IMG/VR virus record: IMGVR_UViG_3300030419_003252
Location: 2,403 to 66,402 of that record
Length of the DNA stretch: 64,000 nt
DNA from: a virus
Strand: one strand, 5' to 3'
Each line of letters begins with the position of its first letter. The stretch's first letter is position 1. This document shows positions 59,362 through 64,000 of this stretch, one piece after another. The notes beneath the pieces were generated by a model. The model had not been told where the DNA came from and made no database searches. It saw nothing but the letters and a program-made list of their open reading frames with translations. The position numbers and the translations under genes were made by a program.

Positions 59362-59398
59362 GACTGGGACTTACGCAAGATTAACTTGCAGCCCAGTC
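59362..59398 (-). promoter_or_regulatory. UAAG RNA motif, copy 4
   Basis: Outer stem GACTGGG/CCCAGTC (7 bp); C-G pair, bulged T, inner stem GCAAG/CTTGC with loop TTAAT; unpaired TAAGT. It lies in the divergent region between leftward 59348 and rightward 59460, so it must be near the 5-prime end of the leftward transcript. Confidence 0.7.
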
Positions 59399-59459
59399 TT
59401 TCTAAAGTTTATAGAGAATAATTACAGGTAAAATGGGTATATAGATTTGTATAAAACGT

Positions 59460-60257
59460 GTGTTACTTCAGAGACTTGCAGGAACGACTCAAGGGATGAG
59501 TCCTATTACTAGTCTTAGAGATAGAAGATTAGTACCAAACAAATTTAGATATGTTCAGGACTTAATCCTTCCTGAAGCAGGAGGCACACGTTTAAGTAAG
59601 ACAATCAATACACCAGAAGGTCCAATGATTGTTTCCATAGATCATCATCAATCTATGGGTCTTGATCGAGGTATTCCTGAAGGTATAGCTTCAGATCTTC
59701 AAGACGTGTTTAGAAGAGATAGACATGCTTTAGTTACTGCTAATCAACCTTTGCTTAATGAAATTCAAGCTAAAGGTACAGGGGTTTCTGGTTTAGGAAC
59801 TCTATCTTTTGGTTGGGACACAGAAGCAATGGGTCGTCAAGGATATGACCATTTACATGCACCTAGAAAGGGCATGGGTGCAGGTACAAGTCGAGGCTTA
59901 TTAAACCAAGTTAAAGAGGTTTATCAAGATGACTTAATACCACAAATGGTTGCAATGAATCCTGGTCAAACCATACTTCTAAGTAATGAACCAACCAGTT
60001 TACAAAGAGCTTCTCTTTACCAAAGAGCAGGTTTAATGGGAGGATTAGATCCAATTGGTATGCAGTATTCAATGGTGCAACCAACTGGTCAAATACAACC
60101 TATTCAACTCTTTGGAGGTCATTTACCTACTGCGATGACTATTCCAGCAGCACAAGATATGGTACGTAAAGCCAAGCTATACAGTGAAGTTCCAGGACAA
60201 GAGGCTAAAGTCAAGAGCTTATATCAGAGAGCTGCTGCTTTAGGTTGGACTCCTTGA
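59460..60257 (+). CDS. hypothetical 265-residue protein, rightward
   Basis: Start GTG 59460. Contains IVSIDHHQSMGLDRGIPEGI, GWDTEAMGRQGYDHLHAPRK and a helical C-terminus with YQRAGLMGGLDPIGMQYSMV. The G-Y-D-H-L-H pattern and size are suggestive of an acyltransferase- or virion-type protein, but I do not recognise it. Unusual as the only sizeable rightward gene in the last 16 kb; it converges with the 60224 gene by 34 bases. Confidence 0.6.
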   Translation: MLLQRLAGTTQGMSPITSLRDRRLVPNKFRYVQDLILPEAGGTRLSKTINTPEGPMIVSIDHHQSMGLDRGIPEGIASDLQDVFRRDRHALVTANQPLLNEIQAKGTGVSGLGTLSFGWDTEAMGRQGYDHLHAPRKGMGAGTSRGLLNQVKEVYQDDLIPQMVAMNPGQTILLSNEPTSLQRASLYQRAGLMGGLDPIGMQYSMVQPTGQIQPIQLFGGHLPTAMTIPAAQDMVRKAKLYSEVPGQEAKVKSLYQRAAALGWTP

Positions 60258-60697
60258 ACTTGAGGCATAGATAAACTTGTTACTGTTACATACATCATCT
60301 CTGGTAGTTTCTCTGGATAAAAGTCTGCTAATACAGGACATAACCAGATGAAACTCTCTTCTGGTTGTAGGAAGTCTTCTAACTGTAGGTAATCAAGACA
60401 ATGATAAATAGATCCACCAAGTTCATCTTTAGGTAGATGACACTTGAGTCTTAAATCATAATCTGTTTCGTATTCTTCAGTAGAGAATTCAACTTTGATC
60501 AATCCATCTTGAATCTTCTTAATATGTTCTTCACCATACTTCTGTTTAAGTAAGGCATTTACTAGCTTTGTTGCTGAGTGCAATAGTGGTTCATCTTCTA
60601 TGCAACTTCCATTAGGAAACTCATAGTCGAAGCACCAAAGTTTCTGGTCATCTTGTCCTAATTGATTCTGGATGTAATGACAGGTGATTGTAAACAT
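60224..60697 (-). CDS. 157-residue acidic hypothetical protein
   Basis: MFTITCHYIQNQLGQDDQKL then alternating beta strands and acidic helices. No family. A leader with CAACTCAACTC and a large UAAG RNA motif precede it. It converges with the rightward gene. Confidence 0.6.
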   Translation of the reverse strand: MFTITCHYIQNQLGQDDQKLWCFDYEFPNGSCIEDEPLLHSATKLVNALLKQKYGEEHIKKIQDGLIKVEFSTEEYETDYDLRLKCHLPKDELGGSIYHCLDYLQLEDFLQPEESFIWLCPVLADFYPEKLPEMMYVTVTSLSMPQVQGVQPKAAAL

Positions 60698-60719
60698 AGA
60701 GTTGAGTTGAGGTTAATAA

Positions 60720-60801
60720 TGGGACTTACATAGATGTTATGGTTATGCAGACCTATGTTCTCTTGGCCCCTTAATTCCAAGAGAAATACATCTATTGCCC
60801 A
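60720..60801 (-). promoter_or_regulatory. UAAG RNA motif, copy 5 (large, branched)
   Basis: Outer TGGG/CCCA; C-G pair and bulge; inner stem ATAGATGT/ACATCTAT (8 bp) that encloses an 8-bp hairpin TCTCTTGG/CCAAGAGA and a smaller GGT/ACC stem; unpaired TAAGT on the 3-prime side. It occupies most of the 120-base gap upstream of the 60224 gene. Confidence 0.7.
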
Positions 60802-60817
60802 GCTTCGCTGCTAGACG

Positions 60818-61078
60818 TTACTCTTTCCCATTGGTGATGGGTGCAGCGGTGGGGGTTTGGGGTACTAGAGATAAACGATTTTGACCGTGGCGAGAGACTC
60901 GTCCACTATCAAATTTCACTTCGTAATACCAATGAACACGTCCAACTTTATTGGCCTGTGGTATAGCTTTAAGGACTTTCCCATAGTCCACTCGTGGTCC
61001 AGATGCTGTTCCACCTGTTCCTACTTTGACTACGGGATCTCCGAGCTTAAACTTTTGGCCAACTGTTGGATTTGTCAT
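60818..61078 (-). CDS. 86-residue SH3/KOW-like protein
   Basis: KFKLGDPVVKVGTGGTASGP ... HWYYEVKFDSGRVSRHGQNR looks like a small beta-barrel. Basic. Overlaps upstream gene by ATGA. Compare the 57840 gene. Function unknown. Confidence 0.6.
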   Translation of the reverse strand: MTNPTVGQKFKLGDPVVKVGTGGTASGPRVDYGKVLKAIPQANKVGRVHWYYEVKFDSGRVSRHGQNRLSLVPQTPTAAPITNGKE

Positions 61079-61281
61079 TGATTGGGTTTCCTTCTCTTAA
61101 TCTTTTTAATCAAGACCTTGGATTTGTCAAGCTTTGGTAGTCGTTCACCTTTTGGAAAGGTAAACTCCAAATTCTGGACAATTCCATCATGATAAGTCTT
61201 CTTAATAGAAAAGTATACACGATCATCTGTAGTAATTACAGTGACGTGATCAGGAGAAGTAATATCAATTTGTTCCTTCAT
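61075..61281 (-). CDS. 68-residue basic hypothetical protein
   Basis: MKEQIDITSPDHVTVITTDD, beta-rich, then a Lys/Arg tail (LIKKIKRRKPNQ). Overlaps the upstream gene by 17 bases. Unknown. Confidence 0.6.
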   Translation of the reverse strand: MKEQIDITSPDHVTVITTDDRVYFSIKKTYHDGIVQNLEFTFPKGERLPKLDKSKVLIKKIKRRKPNQ

Positions 61282-61456
61282 CTTCTAGTATTGTTGGAAT
61301 TTGATTGAGACTTGAGCCGTCCCAATCGTGGTCTTCCAGGTACTCAAGCCTTGCAGCATCGAGTGCCTTGTTGAGCTTGTACTCTTCATAAGCTTGTTCA
61401 GCTAGTTCGTCACGCTCTTCTTTTCGCTGACGATCATATTCACTCATAGTTGACAT
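61265..61456 (-). CDS. 63-residue charged helical protein
   Basis: From ATG 61456 (MSTMSEYDRQRKEERDELAE); ATG 61447 is also possible. Long charged helix, then an acidic end. No family recognised. Confidence 0.6.
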   Translation of the reverse strand: MSTMSEYDRQRKEERDELAEQAYEEYKLNKALDAARLEYLEDHDWDGSSLNQIPTILEDEGTN

Positions 61457-61475
61457 GATTTGAATAGAAATAGGG

Positions 61476-61658
61476 TTAATAGCCAAGCTTGTCACAAAGA
61501 ACTCTAAACTTGTCAGGGTTCTTTGCGATGTAGTTTGGGTTATCACAATCACGTTGCAATACGAAACGCATTGAAGTGAGTGATGATAGGGGTAATATAA
61601 CTGCTACTGAAAGCATAAAGATGCAAGCAGTCATAAAAATTTTAGTGTGATTTTCCAT
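61476..61658 (-). CDS. 60-residue membrane or secreted protein
   Basis: N-terminal hydrophobic segment (KIFMTACIFMLSVAVILPLS) followed by a Cys-containing domain (LQRDCDNPNYIAKNPDKFRV LCDKLGY-type end). Possibly a periplasmic peptide with one disulphide. Unknown. Confidence 0.6.
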   Translation of the reverse strand: MENHTKIFMTACIFMLSVAVILPLSSLTSMRFVLQRDCDNPNYIAKNPDKFRVLCDKLGY

Positions 61659-61675
61659 AGGATTAAATCAACAAT

Positions 61676-61722
61676 AGAGGGAAAGAATCCCTCAGTCTGC
61701 CCCCGAAGGAGCAGAGGGAGAG
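61676..61722 (-). terminator. strong hairpin with UUCG tetraloop
   Basis: Minus strand TCCCTC-TGCTCC-TTCG-GGGGCA-GACT-GAGGGA followed by TTCTTTCCC. GC-rich stem of 12 bp with an internal GACT bulge and a UUCG loop; likely an intrinsic terminator or processing signal right after the 61726 gene stop. Confidence 0.7.
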
Positions 61723-61725
61723 AAT

Positions 61726-61980
61726 CTAGATGTGCTCTTCAAATATGCCATCAACCATGGATTGATAGTAGTAATTCTGCATTTCGGATTTCATATCCAA
61801 GAGTCTTGTTGTTGGAGGTAACTCTTTCGAGTCAATCCTCCTCCAAGTCTTAGAGAAATCACTGAAGAACTCAAGGTGTAACCAGAGTTGTTCAAATTTA
61901 GAATTAGGCTGCTTATCAATATTCCAGAAGACACGTTGATCTTCTTGGGGTTGGTAATAGCAGGATGTGAAGTGTTCCAT
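61726..61980 (-). CDS. 84-residue hypothetical protein
   Basis: From ATG 61980, which follows the upstream TAA by one base (TAAGATGG). MEHFTSCYYQPQEDQRVFWN, aromatic-rich. No family recognised. Confidence 0.6.
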   Translation of the reverse strand: MEHFTSCYYQPQEDQRVFWNIDKQPNSKFEQLWLHLEFFSDFSKTWRRIDSKELPPTTRLLDMKSEMQNYYYQSMVDGIFEEHI

Positions 61981-61981
61981 C

Positions 61982-62368
61982 TTAGAAAAGGATGCCCCAG
62001 ATGAATACAACAGCGGCAAGCACAAGTGCAAAGTCACGCTCTTGTCTTAAATCATCAATTGTTTTGGCATCCTCAGCCTGTATTACACAAGCTTCATCAA
62101 TGATGTCGGCTTTCAAGGATTTCTCAGTGATCTCCTGGATAGGTTCTACTGATACTTCCTTAGCTTTAGACACCTTGGGAGCTTGTATTTTCACAGGCTC
62201 TACAATCTTCTTAACTGCTTCTAACTCTTTGAGCTGTTGCTCTAGAGGAGTAGCAATTGCAAGTTGAGCTTGAAGGTCTTCCTTAGCTTGAGCAATTTCT
62301 GCTTCAATAGGATGAACAGCATGTTTTGCAACAGGGTTGTTCTTACGACTTCTAGTTCTTCGTGCCAT
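61982..62368 (-). CDS. coiled-coil membrane-anchored protein
   Basis: 128 residues from ATG 62368 (MARRTRSRKNNPVAKHAVHP). Basic start, a long coiled coil (AEIAQAKEDLQAQLAIATPL), Ala/Lys/Pro linker, then a C-terminal transmembrane segment (FALVLAAVVFIWGILF). The frame is open farther upstream but only through the RNA elements. The leader contains CAATTCAATTCC. Confidence 0.65.
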   Translation of the reverse strand: MARRTRSRKNNPVAKHAVHPIEAEIAQAKEDLQAQLAIATPLEQQLKELEAVKKIVEPVKIQAPKVSKAKEVSVEPIQEITEKSLKADIIDEACVIQAEDAKTIDDLRQERDFALVLAAVVFIWGILF

Positions 62369-62393
62369 AGGAATTGAATTGTAGTTGAGTAGT

Positions 62394-62426
62394 GTGGTCG
62401 GACTAGTTCCACTAATTAAAGTCCAA
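62394..62426 (-). promoter_or_regulatory. pseudoknot-like / bistable module A
   Basis: Minus strand order: TTGGACT, TTAATTA, GTGG, AACT, AGTCCGA, CCAC. The first and fifth blocks pair (7 bp with one G-U), and the third and last pair (4 bp). It lies between stop element E6 and the 62368 start. It is nearly identical to 62917-62949. Confidence 0.6.
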
Positions 62427-62428
62427 TA

Positions 62429-62474
62429 CGAGGGAGGGGAGTTGAACCCCTCCAAAGATGCCTACATCTCTCGG
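62429..62474 (-). ncRNA. stop-codon tRNA-like element E6
   Basis: Outer stem CGAG/CTCG; small hairpin AGATG-TAGG-CATCT whose loop contains the UAG stop of the SSB-like gene; T-arm-like hairpin GGAGGGG-TTCAACT-CCCCTCC. The loop fits the tRNA T-loop pattern (U-K-C-R-A-N-Y). Overlaps the end of the 62462 coding sequence. Confidence 0.6.
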
Positions 62475-62899
62475 TTAGCCATTGATACGCCAACATTGCC
62501 AGCGCAATCAGTAGCTATTGTTCCACCAGAAGCTTTCGCCTCTGCTGTCGCTTCAGCTAATTCACGTAGTTCTCTACTGATCTTTCCAAGACCATTATCG
62601 ACTGAACGTGAAGAGGTGACAACAACCTGATACCTACCACGAGGTTCTCCAGTATTCTTGTCAGTCCAAGTGTTGTAGGAGTTACGTGTCGTTAAGGCAA
62701 TGTTATCGCCTTTGTTGAAACGTTCGGAGATCTTCTTACCATCGCCATTGAAAGCAATGACAGGTTGAGCGGATTCTCCGTCTCTAGAACCCATTGGGAT
62801 GACACGGAATTCAGTGATGGCTACACCATCCTTTGGATAACGTGTGGTGATGTCGGTCACGATGCGACCTACAAGAGTACCTTGGTTGAATACAGACAT
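62462..62899 (-). CDS. SSB-like OB-fold protein
   Basis: 145 residues from ATG 62899 (a longer start is inside RNA element territory). MSVFNQGTLVGRIVTDITTR and AITEFRVIPMGSRDGE resemble the first strands of SSB. GRYQVVVTSSRSVDNGLGKI closes the OB-fold, then a helical tail. No acidic DDIPF-type tip. A second ssDNA-binding protein or a regulator of one. CAATTCAAATC leader; the UAG stop lies in element E6. Confidence 0.7.
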   Translation of the reverse strand: MSVFNQGTLVGRIVTDITTRYPKDGVAITEFRVIPMGSRDGESAQPVIAFNGDGKKISERFNKGDNIALTTRNSYNTWTDKNTGEPRGRYQVVVTSSRSVDNGLGKISRELRELAEATAEAKASGGTIATDCAGNVGVSMANREM

Positions 62900-62916
62900 G
62901 AGCTGATTTGAATTGT

Positions 62917-62949
62917 GTGGCTGGACTAGTTCCACTGGTTAGAGTCCAA
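62917..62949 (-). promoter_or_regulatory. pseudoknot-like / bistable module B
   Basis: Minus strand order TTGGACT, CTAACCA, GTGG, AACT, AGTCCAG, CCAC. Same pairing scheme as module A with changes in the linker and in one stem base (G-U to U-A). Ends 17 bases before the SSB-like ATG. Confidence 0.6.
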
Positions 62950-62951
62950 TA

Positions 62952-62996
62952 CCAAGCCAGGAGATTTGATCTCCCAGCATCACGCTTATGACTTGG
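62952..62996 (-). ncRNA. stop-codon tRNA-like element E5
   Basis: Outer stem CCAAG/CTTGG; hairpin TCAT-AAGC-GTGA holding the UAA stop of the 62986 gene; T-arm-like CTGGGAG-ATCAAAT-CTCCTGG. Outer and T-stem together give 12 stacked pairs, as in tRNA acceptor plus T-arm. Confidence 0.6.
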
Positions 62997-63177
62997 TTGG
63001 GTATCCAAAATCATCACAGAAGTTGAGATGATTCTGGTGTAAGTGTTCAGGCCAATCATGTGTAAGGCACTGATGAGCAGTAGCCTTATCAATTAGATGA
63101 CCAATCACAGAGGGAATGCCTATAAAGAAAGCTGCCGTAGCAGCTACTGATAGAACAGCTTTATAAGGGGTAGGCAT
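62986..63177 (-). CDS. 63-residue membrane protein
   Basis: MPTPYKAVLSVAATAAFFIG then IPSVIGHLIDKATAHQCLTH: a hydrophobic segment followed by a His-rich polar tail ending FGYPTKS. Its ATG is only five bases after the U-tract of a terminator-like hairpin and has no Shine-Dalgarno. Function unknown. Confidence 0.6.
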   Translation of the reverse strand: MPTPYKAVLSVAATAAFFIGIPSVIGHLIDKATAHQCLTHDWPEHLHQNHLNFCDDFGYPTKS

Positions 63178-63188
63178 GGTTAAAAAAA

Positions 63189-63207
63189 ACTACTCTCAGC
63201 GAGTAGT
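63189..63207 (-). terminator. hairpin with GCUGA loop and U-tract
   Basis: ACTACTC-GCTGA-GAGTAGT on the minus strand, followed by eight T. It has the look of an intrinsic terminator, placed just before the 63177 ATG. Shares its loop type with 63429 and 63669. Confidence 0.7.
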
Positions 63208-63210
63208 AAT

Positions 63211-63251
63211 ACCGAGGGAGGGGAATCGAACCCCTCCTTCACCTTCTCGGT
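63211..63251 (-). ncRNA. stop-codon tRNA-like element E4
   Basis: Outer stem ACCGAG/CTCGGT begins at the last base of the UAA stop of the 63251 gene. T-arm-like GGAGGGG-TTCGATT-CCCCTCC has a textbook T-loop. The spacer AAGGTGAA can alternatively pair with TTCAC ahead of the stop (TTCAC...GTGAA), which would place the stop in a loop. Confidence 0.65.
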
Positions 63252-63415
63252 TAGTGAATCAACTTTGGATCAGATACAAGATTAGTGATCCATGCATCCC
63301 ATTCCTCTGGGGAGAAATTATCTGCAACGATCTTTGGAAAATCTTGTGCAATGAGTCCAAGATCCTTAAGGATTCTTGTGTCATGTTTAAATCTACGTTG
63401 ATTTGAGTTAGCCAT
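63251..63415 (-). CDS. 54-residue hypothetical protein
   Basis: From ATG 63415 (MANSNQRRFKHDTRILKDLG); the longer frame to 63469 runs through element E3. Helical with a basic first half and an acidic second (FSPEEWDAWITNLVSDPKL). No family recognised. Leader TTCAGCTCA without Shine-Dalgarno. Confidence 0.6.
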   Translation of the reverse strand: MANSNQRRFKHDTRILKDLGLIAQDFPKIVADNFSPEEWDAWITNLVSDPKLIH

Positions 63416-63428
63416 TGAGCTGAATAAA

Positions 63429-63445
63429 CCATCCTCAGTGGATGG
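63429..63445 (-). promoter_or_regulatory. hairpin with ACUGA loop
   Basis: CCATCC-ACTGA-GGATGG on the minus strand. Its loop CTGA could pair with TCAG 8 bases downstream, next to the 63415 ATG. Confidence 0.55.
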
Positions 63446-63449
63446 CAAT

Positions 63450-63494
63450 GGATAAGGGAGGGATTGCACCTCCCACTAGCCTTACGCTTTATCC
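63450..63494 (-). ncRNA. stop-codon tRNA-like element E3
   Basis: Outer stem GGATAA/TTATCC; hairpin AGC-GTAAG-GCT with the UAA stop of the 63482 gene in its loop; T-arm-like GGGAGG-TGCAATC-CCTCCC. Outer plus T-stem give 12 pairs. Confidence 0.65.
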
Positions 63495-63658
63495 TCTTCC
63501 TTAGCAGCAGGAAGTTGTGGTTCCGTGTAGATCATCTGGGCGATGCCTCTACGGAGATCTCTAGTAGCAGTTCTAATTTGCTTAGGGTTTTCAATGACAT
63601 CACCTGTCATATGGAATCCTTTAGCAACTATGCTCTGTACTTTAGATAAGATCTTCAT
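63482..63658 (-). CDS. 58-residue hypothetical protein
   Basis: ATG 63658 to TAA 63482. MKILSKVQSIVAKGFHMTGD then IENPKQIRTATRDLRRGIAQ and an acidic Lys tail. Helical, amphipathic. The gene sits exactly between two tRNA-like elements, like its neighbours, which supports it. Unknown function. Confidence 0.65.
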   Translation of the reverse strand: MKILSKVQSIVAKGFHMTGDVIENPKQIRTATRDLRRGIAQMIYTEPQLPAAKEEDKA

Positions 63659-63668
63659 TGGTTTAATG

Positions 63669-63687
63669 ACTACTCTCAGTGAGTAGT
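63669..63687 (-). promoter_or_regulatory. hairpin with ACUGA loop
   Basis: ACTACTC-ACTGA-GAGTAGT on the minus strand, same stem as 63189-63207 but with no U-tract after it (CATTAAACC then ATG). So these hairpins are not all terminators. Confidence 0.6.
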
Positions 63688-63691
63688 AATG

Positions 63692-63734
63692 GCTATTGGG
63701 GGAGTTGCACCCCCCATGCCCCTAACGGGATAGC
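63692..63734 (-). ncRNA. stop-codon tRNA-like element E2
   Basis: Outer stem GCTAT/ATAGC; hairpin CCC-GTTA-GGG with the UAG stop of the 63722 gene spanning loop and stem; T-arm-like GGGGG-TGCAACT-CCCCC. Confidence 0.6.
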
Positions 63735-63937
63735 TTTAGGCGTATGCCTACGTCACATTTCTCTGCATATGCCCGTGTTGAAAAATCACCACTGAGCATT
63801 GCAATACGAGCGTTAACTTCGCCTAAGAAGGCAGCAGTACTGATATTAGAAATATCAGCTGAGTTAACGATGACGTTAAAACCGTTCAATAGGTTTCCAG
63901 CTGCTTGCCAGCATCTGTTCCAGAAGAGATCGGTCAT
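63722..63937 (-). CDS. 71-residue hypothetical protein
   Basis: MTDLFWNRCWQAAGNLLNGF then NSADISNISTAAFLGEVNAR. Helical, neutral. The leader holds a TTTGGA-GTTA-TCCAAA hairpin and module C. No family recognised. Confidence 0.65.
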   Translation of the reverse strand: MTDLFWNRCWQAAGNLLNGFNVIVNSADISNISTAAFLGEVNARIAMLSGDFSTRAYAEKCDVGIRLKLSR

Positions 63938-63955
63938 TGTTTGGATAACTCCAAA

Positions 63956-64000
63956 GGTGTGGTACCTATCTCCACGGGAGGTAAGACTGAGGGAAGGGAG
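63956..64000 (-). ncRNA. module C and truncated tRNA-like element E1
   Basis: At the window edge the minus strand starts with CTCCCTTCCCTCAGTC, consistent with the 3-prime half of another T-arm/outer stem. Then comes TACCT-CCC-GTGG-AGAT-AGGTA-CCAC (63956-63984), the same two-stem crossing scheme as modules A and B with a different stem sequence. The 5-prime half lies outside the window. Confidence 0.5.

Noticed and set aside
59900-60257. Acetyltransferase call for the 59460 gene
   Set aside because: Only loose resemblance; no acetyl-CoA-binding motif could be identified, so it is left as hypothetical.
60720-60801. Treating all UAAG elements as simple terminators
   Set aside because: Copies 4 and 5 lack a U-run, and the unpaired UAAG and bulge are conserved beyond what a terminator needs.
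62369-62455. Extended N-terminus of the 61982 gene (starting MEGFNSPP) and similar extensions at 62935, 63092 and 63469
   Set aside because: These frames read through the tRNA-like and crossing modules, and their shared Y-W-T-L-x-S-G-T-S-P string is a translation of the RNA repeat, not protein homology.
62394-64000. Ordinary tRNA genes or a tmRNA gene
   Set aside because: The T-arms are convincing, but there is no anticodon arm, the elements are about 45 bases, and they overlap coding sequence and stop codons.
1-64000. CRISPR array
   Set aside because: No regularly spaced short repeats with unique spacers; the repeated elements are irregularly placed at gene junctions.

Overview
This window looks like part of the genome of a tailed, double-stranded DNA phage infecting a marine picocyanobacterium (Prochlorococcus or Synechococcus). 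The main grounds are a complete psbA gene (photosystem II D1 protein), a high-light-inducible (Hli) protein gene, AT-rich closely packed genes with many stop/start overlaps, and large fibre proteins of the type common in cyanophages. The replication genes are not a T4-type set. They are a family A DNA polymerase, a prim-pol/D5-type primase-helicase and a RecB/MGME1-like nuclease. This recalls the TIM5-like cyanomyovirus lineage, but I cannot prove that assignment from this window, and the terminase, portal and major capsid genes are not recognisable here.

Layout. Positions 1-4.8 kb (+) hold small virion or neck genes and a HAD-type phosphomannomutase-like gene. Positions 4.9-7.2 kb (+) form a photosynthesis cassette: psbA, tiny membrane peptides, an outer-membrane-like small protein, and hli, with two clear terminators. 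Positions 7.3-7.9 kb carry a possible integrase remnant converging on an excisionase-like gene. Positions 8.0-13.4 kb (+) hold an HNH nuclease, a 1064-residue structural protein, a lysozyme, and a methyltransferase flanked by a 47-bp direct repeat. Positions 13.4-17.0 kb (-) encode a DUF3310 protein, dCTP deaminase, a Dam-like methyltransferase and a DNA-binding protein. Positions 17.1-28.8 kb (+) are a fibre array with several paralogous C-terminal domains. Positions 28.6-36.8 kb (-) hold secreted or virion proteins, HNH nucleases and a sugar cluster (two glycosyltransferases, a mannose-6-phosphate isomerase-like cupin and a nucleotidylyltransferase). Positions 36.9-64 kb are mainly leftward: primase-helicase, nuclease, an inverted fibre gene, a Gp157-like protein, OB-fold ssDNA-binding proteins, DNA polymerase, an ArdC-like antirestriction protein, a ParB-like protein, and many very small genes, several first recognised here by reading the sequence directly.

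The most unusual content is in the leftward half, where intergenic RNA seems to be highly structured. At 62.4-64 kb, five consecutive genes end inside a three-way-junction element. In it a 7-nt T-loop hairpin fits the tRNA T-arm pattern, most copies have a second small hairpin with the stop codon in its loop, and the last sense codons form the outer stem. Each is followed by either a pseudoknot-like or bistable module or a hairpin with an RCUGA loop, and then by a start codon with no recognisable Shine-Dalgarno sequence. A separate RNA motif (outer stem closed by GG/CC, with unpaired UAAGU) occurs five times between 48 and 61 kb, and a third (hairpin with CGAAAU loop) occurs twice. Many leftward starts carry a CAAYTCAA leader instead of a Shine-Dalgarno sequence. 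I recognise none of these as described RNA families. Together they suggest systematic RNA-level control or processing of the early/replication operon.

How the genes work together: D1, Hli and the small membrane proteins would keep host photosynthesis running. The polymerase, primase-helicase, nuclease and ssDNA-binding proteins would copy the genome. The deaminase, methyltransferases and ArdC-like protein would adjust nucleotide pools and protect DNA. The mannose and glycosyltransferase genes would decorate a surface or virion component, and the lysozyme and fibre genes serve exit and entry.
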